Shown: positions 5,599 through 10,279 of the stretch, one piece after another
Numbering within the stretch: position 1 is the first letter of the stretch
Layout: each line of letters begins with the position of its first letter
NCBI GenBank assembly: GCA_025450615.1
Contig: JANWHC010000023.1
Location: forward strand, 1 to 10,279
Length of the DNA stretch: 10,279 bases
From: Minisyncoccota bacterium
GTDB lineage: Bacteria; Patescibacteriota; Minisyncoccia; Phycocordibacterales; DATDWN01
Reading direction: 5' to 3'
The notes under the pieces: generated by a model
Seen by the model: only the letters and a program-made list of their open reading frames with translations
Told to the model about the DNA's origin: nothing
Databases searched by the model: none
Position numbers and translations under genes: made by a program

Positions 5599-5638
5599 CA
5601 TTCCAACATTCTCAAGAATGTTGGAATGTTATTTATTG
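5589..5638. terminator. Shared bidirectional terminator, 23-bp perfect stem
   Basis: Bases 5589-5611 pair perfectly with 5616-5638 around a TCAA loop. AT-rich stem ends give A/T tracts in both directions. The stop codons of both convergent genes (5596-5598 plus, 5629-5631 minus) lie within the stem. Confidence 0.85.
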
Positions 5639-6741
5639 AGTTCATCTGTTATAAGTTTAGTAAGATTTGGTGCGTTAATCTCTTGAAATTTTTTTGCAAC
5701 CTCAGACATATTCTGATTTGTAAACTGCTCGAGGTTTAAACCTATTTCATTTTGTAAACTTCGGTTTATGTAGGCCAAGGTGATTGCTTGCAAGTCTCGG
5801 TCACTAGTTTTTTCGCCACTAGATGTAGTCACAATAATTCCTAAAAGTGATGCGTATTTATCTACGACCGCGCCTCCCGAAGAACCTTTTTGAGAAACTA
5901 CAGTTCCTGGAACGGAAATTAAATCTACCGAACCATCTTTAAATGTATACAAAGTATCCGTTAAAGTTATTGCCGAAGTTATTGAAAGATCTTGGAGAAC
6001 AGAAATTCCACCTAAAAATCCAGCAGGGTAGGAAACAAGTAAAACTGGTTCTTTGGAAATAATATTTTCGCGAATATTCATCGAGAGATAAGTAAAACTT
6101 TCTGGCAATTTACTTCCATCCACCATTCCCGTAATTCTCACAAAAGCAAAATCATTTTCTCCAGTACCCATCGGGTTCTGTTCTTTTAAAAGTGTTTTGT
6201 TTTTCTCCACCCAAGTAGGAGAAATGTAAACTAATTCCAAATTATATTTTGGATAAGCTGGACTACCTGTCCTTGCAACACAATCAAGTGAATTTTTTCC
6301 AGCGTAATCTTTAAGCAAAAAATATTGCGCTAAATGTGCATTGGTTAAAATAAGTCCGCTTTTGCTTACCACAACTCCTGTTCCAGAAATAGGAGAAAGT
6401 TCGTTGCCTTTTACAGTGCAAAGAATATTTACTATCGTTCCTCTAGCGAAAGTATTTATTGCTTCAAAGTCGGGGACTGGCTCGGATTTAACCACAACCG
6501 TTTCTATTTTTGGAGTAGAAATTGCTACTTCAACTTTTTTTGTTGCCACAGTTTTTGTTTGTGTAGTTGTACTCGCAGAATTCTTTTTTACAATCGTTGT
6601 GGTTGCAATCGGTTTTGTCGTTGTGGCTATTGTTACTTGAGTAGTCGTAGCAGGTAAGGGTGGTGCAATATACAAAGGCTTATCGATGATGCCTAAAAAA
6701 GCGAGTGAACTAAATATAAAGGATACTATAGCTTTCCACAT
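5629..6741 (-). CDS. Trypsin-like serine protease with Thr/Lys-rich linker, exported
   Basis: This is a chymotrypsin-fold serine protease (trypsin/V8-like) of 370 residues. An N-terminal hydrophobic segment at about 3-20 suggests Sec export or membrane anchoring. It is followed by a low-complexity Thr/Ala/Lys/Val linker at about 31-85 (repeated TTT, KPIATTT, TQTKT). The protease domain spans about 95-335 with His136 (TNAH), Asp197 (ENDFAF) and Ser288 in GSSGG, so the triad is intact. Cys108 and Cys154 might form a disulfide outside the cell. The C-terminal 35 residues are helical and charged, and no PDZ domain is present, unlike HtrA/DegP. The start is the ATG at 6741, with an extended -10 6 nt upstream and no Shine-Dalgarno. 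Surface protein processing or quality control is plausible, but the substrate is unknown. Confidence 0.87.
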   Translation of the reverse strand: MWKAIVSFIFSSLAFLGIIDKPLYIAPPLPATTTQVTIATTTKPIATTTIVKKNSASTTTQTKTVATKKVEVAISTPKIETVVVKSEPVPDFEAINTFARGTIVNILCTVKGNELSPISGTGVVVSKSGLILTNAHLAQYFLLKDYAGKNSLDCVARTGSPAYPKYNLELVYISPTWVEKNKTLLKEQNPMGTGENDFAFVRITGMVDGSKLPESFTYLSMNIRENIISKEPVLLVSYPAGFLGGISVLQDLSITSAITLTDTLYTFKDGSVDLISVPGTVVSQKGSSGGAVVDKYASLLGIIVTTSSGEKTSDRDLQAITLAYINRSLQNEIGLNLEQFTNQNMSEVAKKFQEINAPNLTKLITDELNK

Positions 6742-6747
6742 GCAACT

Positions 6748-6756
6748 ATAATAGCA
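6748..6756 (-). promoter_or_regulatory. Extended -10 (TGCTATTAT) for the protease gene
   Basis: On the minus strand TGC-TATTAT ends 6 nt before the ATG, so initiation falls at or next to the start codon. This matches the arrangement at cca and at the gene starting at 7454. Confidence 0.5.
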
Positions 6757-6813
6757 TTTTAGCTAATAATTATTTATTGCTCCGAGAGTGATTTTCTGCT
6801 AGTATGCTGTATG

Positions 6814-6819
6814 TATATT
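6814..6819 (+). promoter_or_regulatory. Candidate -10 of tRNA-Gly(UCC)
   Basis: TATATT lies 8 nt before the tRNA 5' end. A TAGTAT at 6800-6805 is an alternative. There is no good -35. Confidence 0.35.
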
Positions 6820-6827
6820 TTGTCATT

Positions 6828-6898
6828 GCGGGATTAGTTTATCGGTAAAATAACAGTTTTCCAAACTGTGGTGAGCGGTTCGACTCCGCTATCCCGCA
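6828..6898 (+). tRNA. tRNA-Gly (anticodon UCC)
   Basis: Acceptor GCGGGAT/ATCCCGC, anticodon arm ACAGT-TTTCCAA-ACTGT (anticodon TCC), T arm AGCGG-TTCGACT-CCGCT, discriminator A6898. The 3' sequence continues CAAA, so CCA is not encoded. The D stem has only three good pairs. Its 3' end is duplicated in direct orientation at 7028-7045 and inverted at 6933-6951. Confidence 0.95.
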
Positions 6899-7045
6899 CA
6901 AAACAAGAACTCCGAAAGGAGTTTTTGTGTTAGGGATAGCGGAGTCGAACCAGATAGGGGTCGGGAAAGAGAGTCTTTCCCGTGGAGGAAGGATTGGGAA
7001 AACCGAGGGTTTCCCAAGAGTCAGACATCCGCTATCCCGCACAAA
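6885..7045 (+). repeat. tRNA-Gly 3'-end duplication with inverted copy
   Basis: TCCGCTATCCCGCACAAA occurs at 6885-6902, covering the tRNA 3' end and flank, and again at 7028-7045. This resembles the direct repeats left by integration at a tRNA. Between them, 6933-6951 is a 19-nt exact inverted copy of tRNA bases 6877-6895. It pairs with the right repeat to close an 11-bp stem (6933-6943/7028-7038). Inside are two perfect hairpins, CGGGAAAGA/TCTTTCCCG-type at 6962-6982 and TTGGGAAA/TTTCCCAA-type at 6994-7017. The enclosed DNA holds no gene. It could be an integration scar, a small foldback element or an RNA antisense to the tRNA 3' half. Confidence 0.6.
6903..6928 (+). terminator. Terminator of tRNA-Gly(UCC)
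   Basis: Bases 6903-6913 pair with 6918-6928 (11 bp, one G-U) around a GAAA tetraloop; the 3' arm carries the T run. It begins 5 nt after the tRNA. Confidence 0.7.
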
Positions 7046-7068
7046 TTGACTTTTGTATACAATAAAGT

Positions 7069-7083
7069 AACCTAATTTTAGGT
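7069..7083. promoter_or_regulatory. Inverted repeat upstream of the small gene
   Basis: ACCTAA and TTAGGT form a 6-bp inverted repeat separated by TT, about 20 nt before the GTG at 7102. The perfect palindrome TTGTATACAA lies just upstream, near 7054. Either could be an operator or a leader hairpin; neither is identified. Confidence 0.25.
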
Positions 7084-7090
7084 AGTTCAT

Positions 7091-7096
7091 GGAGGG
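7091..7096 (+). promoter_or_regulatory. Strong Shine-Dalgarno (GGAGGG)
   Basis: GGAGGG ends 5 nt before GTG 7102 and decides that start. It is the only strong Shine-Dalgarno before a gene in this window. Confidence 0.75.
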
Positions 7097-7101
7097 ACAA
7101 C

Positions 7102-7341
7102 GTGTATCGTCTTACCTATGAAGAGTACTGGGCGGGATCTTGGAACATGCGATCCATGGCTCCAGCAGTGGATTACGAAAAGGTTCGTCTAGAACACGTG
7201 AAGTCGATGCCAATCGAGGCTACCGACGATGCTGACGCCGCGAACAAGGCCAACAAATTCATTGATGATTCGAGGGAAACAAATCAGAATGGTTGGCCTC
7301 ATACTGCAATCGAACTTGTGAAGGTCATCTCTCTGAAATGA
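7102..7341 (+). CDS. Unrecognised small acidic protein
   Basis: I do not recognise this 79-residue protein. It begins with an aromatic-rich segment (MYRLTYEEYWAGSWNMRSM), then has a charged middle with an Ala/Asp/Asn-rich stretch (EATDDADAANKANKF, 39-53) and a C-terminal strand-like TAIELVKVISL. There is no signal peptide or membrane segment and no cysteine. It may be a compact alpha/beta domain. The start is GTG, chosen because GGAGGG sits 5 nt upstream. Codons such as GCC, GAC, CTG and AAC make it visibly richer in G and C than its neighbours. It follows the tRNA-Gly repeat structure, so acquisition by transfer is possible, though so is a highly expressed native gene. A candidate terminator follows at 7361-7386. 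Confidence 0.7.
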   Translation: MYRLTYEEYWAGSWNMRSMAPAVDYEKVRLEHVKSMPIEATDDADAANKANKFIDDSRETNQNGWPHTAIELVKVISLK

Positions 7342-7360
7342 CAACTCAAGTCATTCTTAC

Positions 7361-7386
7361 AGACCGCATGGTTAGCCCAGCGGTCT
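7361..7386 (+). terminator. Weak terminator after the small gene
   Basis: AGACCGC (7361-7367) and GCGGTCT (7380-7386) form a perfect 7-bp stem with a 12-nt loop, followed by TCGTCTTTAT, an imperfect T-rich tail. Confidence 0.5.
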
Positions 7387-7438
7387 TCGTCTTTATAAAT
7401 TCGGTTCTAACTTTATACAATAAGGTGCACAAGTTCCA

Positions 7439-7447
7439 TGTTACAAT
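7439..7447 (+). promoter_or_regulatory. Extended -10 (TGTTACAAT) for the membrane protein gene
   Basis: TGT-TACAAT ends 6 nt before GTG 7454, giving a leaderless mRNA. An in-frame stop at 7421-7423 leaves little room for an earlier start. Confidence 0.5.
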
Positions 7448-7453
7448 TTCCAT

Positions 7454-7846
7454 GTGCCTTCCTTTAAAAAATTCTCCTATATTCTACTTGCCGACATAAT
7501 TTTCGGTATTCACCTATTTCTAGTTCTTGTAGTTACTTTTGGCTGGCTAACTGCAAACTTCTTTTATCTTTTTCTCGGCGCAACAGTAGCAACTATACTT
7601 TCAGACTTGATTTTAGGTTCATGCATACTTTCTGTATGGGAATTTGGACTAAGGAGAAAGGTGGACCCGACAAAAACATATGATTCATCTTGCATTACAC
7701 ATTACGGAAGGAAGTTGTTCGGTTTAAAGCCTAGAGAAATAGACAATAACACAAAAACCTTCTTCCAGAAAAACTTTTTCATTTTTTTACTATGTGTGCT
7801 ACTTGCCGTAGGTAGTACTTTTCATTACTTCATGAATTTGACATAA
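7454..7846 (+). CDS. Small membrane protein, DUF2784-like
   Basis: A 130-residue integral membrane protein with hydrophobic segments at about 8-30, 34-58 and 106-126. The block GSCILSVWEFGLRRKVDPTKTYDSSCITHYG (55-85) resembles the DUF2784 pattern of a Cys/Leu-rich helix, E..LR, a short loop and then HY. The family has no known function. The match is from memory of the pattern, so it is moderate. The start codon is GTG: an ATG at 7452 is in another frame, and the extended -10 6 nt upstream fits the leaderless arrangement of the neighbours. No partner gene adjoins; the flanking sequences are terminator hairpins. Confidence 0.72.
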   Translation: MPSFKKFSYILLADIIFGIHLFLVLVVTFGWLTANFFYLFLGATVATILSDLILGSCILSVWEFGLRRKVDPTKTYDSSCITHYGRKLFGLKPREIDNNTKTFFQKNFFIFLLCVLLAVGSTFHYFMNLT

Positions 7847-7904
7847 TCATCTTCATGGTTTCCTGTTTTATTTATCCACTTTACAAAGTTTTTGGAAGGA
7901 GTAG

Positions 7905-8046
7905 CATTTAATACGGAGGCGCCTGCGGTAGGAACACTAACTCAACGCTCACGACCCAAGTTCACTCCCGGGTTCACATCCCGGAAAGTCACTAACCCGT
8001 GGGCCTAGTTACTGGCTCCATTCCGCACTTGAATTTTCACCCTTCA
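7905..8046 (+). ncRNA. GC-rich candidate structured RNA or decayed tRNA
   Basis: This segment is clearly richer in G and C than the surrounding AT-rich DNA, has no convincing reading frame and is followed at once by a strong terminator. It holds a T-arm-like hairpin CCGGG-TTCACAT-CCCGG, the near-tandem repeat GTTCACTCCCGG/GTTCACATCCCGG, and a GGGCC/GGCTC hairpin at about 8004-8021. TGCGG near 7924 can pair with CCGCA near 8027. I could not fit a full tRNA, tmRNA, RNase P, SRP or 6S structure. Its ends and strand are uncertain; plus is chosen because of the terminator. Confidence 0.3.
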
Positions 8047-8047
8047 C

Positions 8048-8083
8048 CCCCCGCGTCTCACAAGGCGCGGGGGTTTAATATTT
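8048..8083 (+). terminator. GC-rich Rho-independent terminator
   Basis: CCCCCGCG (8048-8055) and CGCGGGGG (8066-8073) form a perfect 8-bp stem with a 10-nt loop, followed by TTTAATATTT. No coding gene ends just before it on this strand; the nearest is 200 bp upstream. It therefore probably ends a non-coding RNA. Confidence 0.75.
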
Positions 8084-8097
8084 TACTCAAATTTTCT

Positions 8098-8144
8098 AAG
8101 TCAAAAAAGCACCCTAAGATTATCGAGGGGTGCTTTTTTGATTT
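8098..8144. terminator. Bidirectional terminator between convergent units
   Basis: Bases 8101-8114 pair perfectly with 8128-8141, extending to 17 bp with one G-U. There is an A6 run in the left arm and a T6 run in the right arm, so it reads as a terminator on both strands. It would stop HU transcripts leftward and any readthrough rightward. Confidence 0.85.
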
Positions 8145-8170
8145 CTTTGCGAAATGTAAGCTTTGTGACT

Positions 8171-8300
8171 ATAAAAATATTCAAATCTGGATGCAGCTCG
8201 AGATGTGAGGTTTTTTGGTGACCAAGGTGTACATTTAGTACTCCGCGGGAGACAAAAAACTGAAACAACGAAGAAATGCGCCAGATTTGGATATTTTTAT
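8171..8300. repeat. Foldback with 20-bp arms overlapping the HU stop codon
   Basis: ATAAAAATATTCAAATCTGG (8171-8190) pairs with CCAGATTTGGATATTTTTAT (8281-8300), with one non-Watson-Crick position that is U-G if read as plus-strand RNA. Inside, GTTTTTTG (8211-8218) pairs with CAAAAAAC (8253-8260), enclosing GTAC-ATTTA-GTAC and CTCC-GCG-GGAG hairpins. The right arm contains the HU stop (8297-8299). Together with the previous element it accounts for the gap up to HU. Confidence 0.6.
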
Positions 8301-8569
8301 TTTACTGCATCCTTTAGAGCCTTTGCCGCTCTAAACTTTGGAACTTTCATAGCAGGAACAGAGATTGATTCTCCTGTTCGTGGATTTCGTGCTTGTCTAG
8401 CTGCTCTTGTCTTTGTTGAGAAGATACCCAAGCCTGCGATAGAAACTTCGCCACCCTTTTTCAAAGTACCGACGATAGAATCGATCACAACATCAACGAT
8501 TTCCTCGGCTTGAACCTTTGTTCCGCCCAATTTTTCGTGAACTGCGTCTACGATTGCTTGTTTATTCAT
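8297..8569 (-). CDS. DNA-binding protein HU (HU/IHF family)
   Basis: A nucleoid-associated HU/IHF-type protein that bends and compacts DNA as a dimer. The 90 residues match the usual HU length. It opens MNKQAIVDAVHEKLGGTK, the alpha1 helix. The core strand is EVSIAGLGIFSTKTRAAR (41-58), and the DNA-binding arm contains ARNPRTGESISVPA (60-73), including the conserved RNPRTG. It ends with the helical PKFRAAKALKDAV. No residue looks lost. A single-copy homodimeric HU is likely, as expected in a small genome. The ATG sits just after a -10 hexamer, so expression may be nearly leaderless. The 3' end overlaps a foldback, and the bidirectional terminator lies about 155 bp further on. Confidence 0.96.
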   Translation of the reverse strand: MNKQAIVDAVHEKLGGTKVQAEEIVDVVIDSIVGTLKKGGEVSIAGLGIFSTKTRAARQARNPRTGESISVPAMKVPKFRAAKALKDAVK

Positions 8570-8578
8570 TATAGATAT

Positions 8579-8607
8579 TTTATAACCTAATAAAAAAACA
8601 TTTTAAA
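8579..8607 (-). promoter_or_regulatory. Proximal HU promoter
   Basis: On the minus strand TTTAAA, a 17-nt spacer and TATAAA place initiation about 3 nt before the HU ATG. A perfect TATAAT further upstream (8639-8644, minus) could be a second promoter with a leader of about 60 nt. Confidence 0.5.
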
Positions 8608-8687
8608 CCCGAAATTCGTCCGACTATCTACTACGGGTATTATATATTAAGGGTTTTTTAGCGCAACCACTAGACAAGTAATTAAAA

Positions 8688-10217
8688 TTATCGTGCAAAT
8701 TCGATACTTCGAGACTCACGGATGACAGTCACCTTGATTTCACCCGGATATTTTAACTCTGATTCAACTCGTAGAGCTATGTCACGAGCCATAGATCTTG
8801 CTTCCAAGTCAGTTATTTCAGTAGGTGTAACAAAAATACGAATTTCACGGCCAGCGGCAAGGGCATATGACTTTTCAACTCCCTTAAAGCTCTGAGCAAT
8901 TGCCTCTAAATCCTTTAATCTCTTCAAATAGTTTTCAATACTGTCGCGTCTAGCGCCTGGGCGTCCACCAGAGATAGCATCTGCAGACTGGACTATCATG
9001 GATTCTACTGTTTCATAAGGGTATTCACCATGATGTGCTTGCATTGCCTTTATGATATTTGGATCAGCACCAAATCGTTCAAGAATTCTACGACCAATTT
9101 CCACGTGTGTACCAACCACTTCATGGTCTAGGGCTTTTCCAATGTCGTGAACTAGTGCTCCAGCTTTAGCTACTTGAACATTCGCGCCAATTTCTTCAGC
9201 GATCATGCCAGCAATATGTGCCATTTCCACAGAATGAGCTAAAACATTTTGTCCATAACTTGTTCGGAAGTGAAGCCGTCCTAAAATAGAAATAATTCTA
9301 GGATCTAGACCCAAAACACCTGTTTCATAAATAGCCTCATTACCTTTTTCTTTAATAATTTTATCAATCTCTTGTTCAGAGGCCTTTACAACTTCTTCAA
9401 TACGCGCCGGCTGAATCCTTCCATCAGAAATAAGTTTTTCCAAAGCCATCTTCGCGATTTGTCTTCGAACAGGATCAAAAGATGAGATAGTGATAGATCC
9501 TGGTGTGTCATCGACAATAACTTCAACTCCAGTCGCTCTTTCAAAAGCTTTAATATTTCGTCCTTCTTTTCCAATAATCTTTCCTTTTATTTCGTCACTT
9601 GGGATTGCCACATGTGTTGTCAGCATGTCTGACGAGACTGCATTTGAAAGTCTTTGTATCGATGCAGCTAGAATCTCTTTTGATTTTTCTTCCAGTTTTT
9701 CACGACCTACAGTTTCTAGTTTTTTCAATCGCGCTAAAATATCTTCTTCTTCGTTTCTTTCAACAGTTCTTATAATTTCAGTTTTTGCCTCAGCTTCTGA
9801 GAGTCTGGCGATTTTTTGTAAGTCTTCTTTTTTCTGGTCTTCGAGTTTCTCAGTATTTTCTCGAATAATTCGAATTTCTTGAATTCTCTTTTTTATTTCC
9901 TCAACTTCTTTATCGATCTCAATTTGTCTATGGTCAAGAAGCTCATCTTTTTTAATGAGACGTTCCTCGTTTTTCTTATTGTCTTCTTCTTTTTGTTTTA
10001 TCTCAACACGCGCTACATTTAGAATTTCTTGGGCTTTTCTTTCTGCTTCGTCTAGAATATTCTTCTCTTTTTCTTTTGCTTGAAGCATCATCTGCTTTAA
10101 GTCTAGTTCCATGGAACCTTTTCTACCAAGAGAAATAATAAGTCGAAGATAATATCCAAGTCCTATCGAAATAAGCGACGTTGCACCCAGTAAAAGTGCG
10201 ACTAATTTTAATGACAT
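8688..10217 (-). CDS. rny: Ribonuclease Y
   Basis: RNase Y is the membrane-anchored endoribonuclease that starts mRNA decay in many bacteria lacking RNase E. The 509-residue length is typical (about 510-520). It has an N-terminal membrane helix (5-30), then a long charged coiled coil (about 40-185) rich in Lys and Glu. A KH RNA-binding domain carries IIGKEGRNIKAFE (214-226). The HD domain has AHSVEMAH (327-334), the HD pair in ALVHDIGKALDHE (His357-Asp358), HHGEYP (395-400) and SADAISGGRPGARRDS (411-426). The C-terminus is the conserved YPGEIKVTVIRESRSIEFAR ending. All catalytic residues are intact. The start is the ATG at 10217. No Shine-Dalgarno is evident, and the promoter is not clear in the 62 upstream bases. 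HU lies 118 bp downstream on the same strand with its own promoters. Confidence 0.97.
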   Translation of the reverse strand: MSLKLVALLLGATSLISIGLGYYLRLIISLGRKGSMELDLKQMMLQAKEKEKNILDEAERKAQEILNVARVEIKQKEEDNKKNEERLIKKDELLDHRQIEIDKEVEEIKKRIQEIRIIRENTEKLEDQKKEDLQKIARLSEAEAKTEIIRTVERNEEEDILARLKKLETVGREKLEEKSKEILAASIQRLSNAVSSDMLTTHVAIPSDEIKGKIIGKEGRNIKAFERATGVEVIVDDTPGSITISSFDPVRRQIAKMALEKLISDGRIQPARIEEVVKASEQEIDKIIKEKGNEAIYETGVLGLDPRIISILGRLHFRTSYGQNVLAHSVEMAHIAGMIAEEIGANVQVAKAGALVHDIGKALDHEVVGTHVEIGRRILERFGADPNIIKAMQAHHGEYPYETVESMIVQSADAISGGRPGARRDSIENYLKRLKDLEAIAQSFKGVEKSYALAAGREIRIFVTPTEITDLEARSMARDIALRVESELKYPGEIKVTVIRESRSIEFAR

Positions 10218-10279
10218 TGTTTATGGGATAAGGCCCACTCAGACTTTTGAGAGATTTAATTGCTACAAATTTTAAGGAA

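Noticed and set aside
6839..7090. 83-residue minus-strand open frame
   Set aside because: It runs through antisense tRNA-Gly and its repeats (GIAESNRSPQFGKLLF), the usual tRNA translation artefact.
7191..7206. Extra parS-like CACGTGAA inside the small gene
   Set aside because: Only the central 8 bases match; both flanks fail, and it lies in coding sequence. A similar case is CCACGTG near 9101.
7885..7903. SRP RNA-like GGAAGGAGTAGCA
   Set aside because: It resembles the GGAAGGAAGCAGC helix 8 motif, but the matching strand is missing and no SRP hairpin forms.
7999..8208. 69-residue open frame
   Set aside because: It spans the GC-rich island and two terminators, has no start context and no protein-like features.
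8205..8513. 102-residue plus-strand open frame opposite HU
   Set aside because: Most of it is antisense to the clearly real HU gene.
9490..9882. 130-residue plus-strand frame opposite RNase Y
   Set aside because: It is a Ser/Phe-rich shadow of the Lys/Glu-rich coiled-coil coding strand.
1..10279. CRISPR array, transposase or phage genes
   Set aside because: No regularly spaced repeats, cas genes, transposases or phage structural genes were seen.

Overview
The window reads as chromosomal DNA of a small-genome, AT-rich bacterium. My best guess is the Candidate Phyla Radiation (Patescibacteria, Parcubacteria-like). The hints are compact gene packing, an RNHCP-domain protein, YraN, RNase Y, a Xer recombinase with a charged insert, almost no Shine-Dalgarno sequences, four tRNA genes without encoded CCA, and no biosynthetic genes. 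This is inference. The standard code fits, with UGA used as a stop.

Layout. 1-842: tyrosine recombinase (Xer type), cut at its 5' end by the window edge. 865-1659: exonuclease III. 1660-2013: non-coding, with a promoter, a predicted four-way-junction RNA and a terminator. 2014-3480 (-): CCA-adding enzyme. 3534-3834: convergent tRNA-Arg(UCG) and tRNA-Gly(GCC) separated by hairpins. 3835-4173: AT-rich intergenic stretch with DnaA-box-like and parS-like sequences, ending in the promoter and start of yraN (4174-4593). 4653-5598: tRNA-Pro(UGG), a small alpha/beta hydrolase and an RNHCP zinc protein, probably one transcript. 5629-6741 (-): secreted or anchored trypsin-like protease, convergent with the RNHCP gene and sharing a long terminator hairpin. 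6828-7045: tRNA-Gly(UCC) followed by duplicated and inverted pieces of its own 3' end. 7102-7341: unrecognised 79-residue protein with the only strong Shine-Dalgarno here. 7454-7846: small membrane protein (DUF2784-like). 7847-8296: non-coding, with a GC-rich candidate RNA, two terminators and a foldback. 8297-8569 (-): HU. 8688-10217 (-): RNase Y.

The genes are mostly information-processing housekeeping: DNA repair (exonuclease III), recombination or chromosome resolution (Xer), nucleoid architecture (HU), tRNA maturation (CCA enzyme beside CCA-less tRNA genes) and mRNA decay (RNase Y). Several start codons lie 6-9 nt after a -10-like hexamer, often an extended TGn -10, so leaderless or nearly leaderless expression looks like the local rule.

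The observations most worth a second look are the parS/DnaA-box-like cluster before yraN, the tRNA-Gly 3'-end duplication and inversion, the candidate structured RNAs at 1726-1838 and about 7905-8076, and the tRNA-mRNA junction at 4725-4729.
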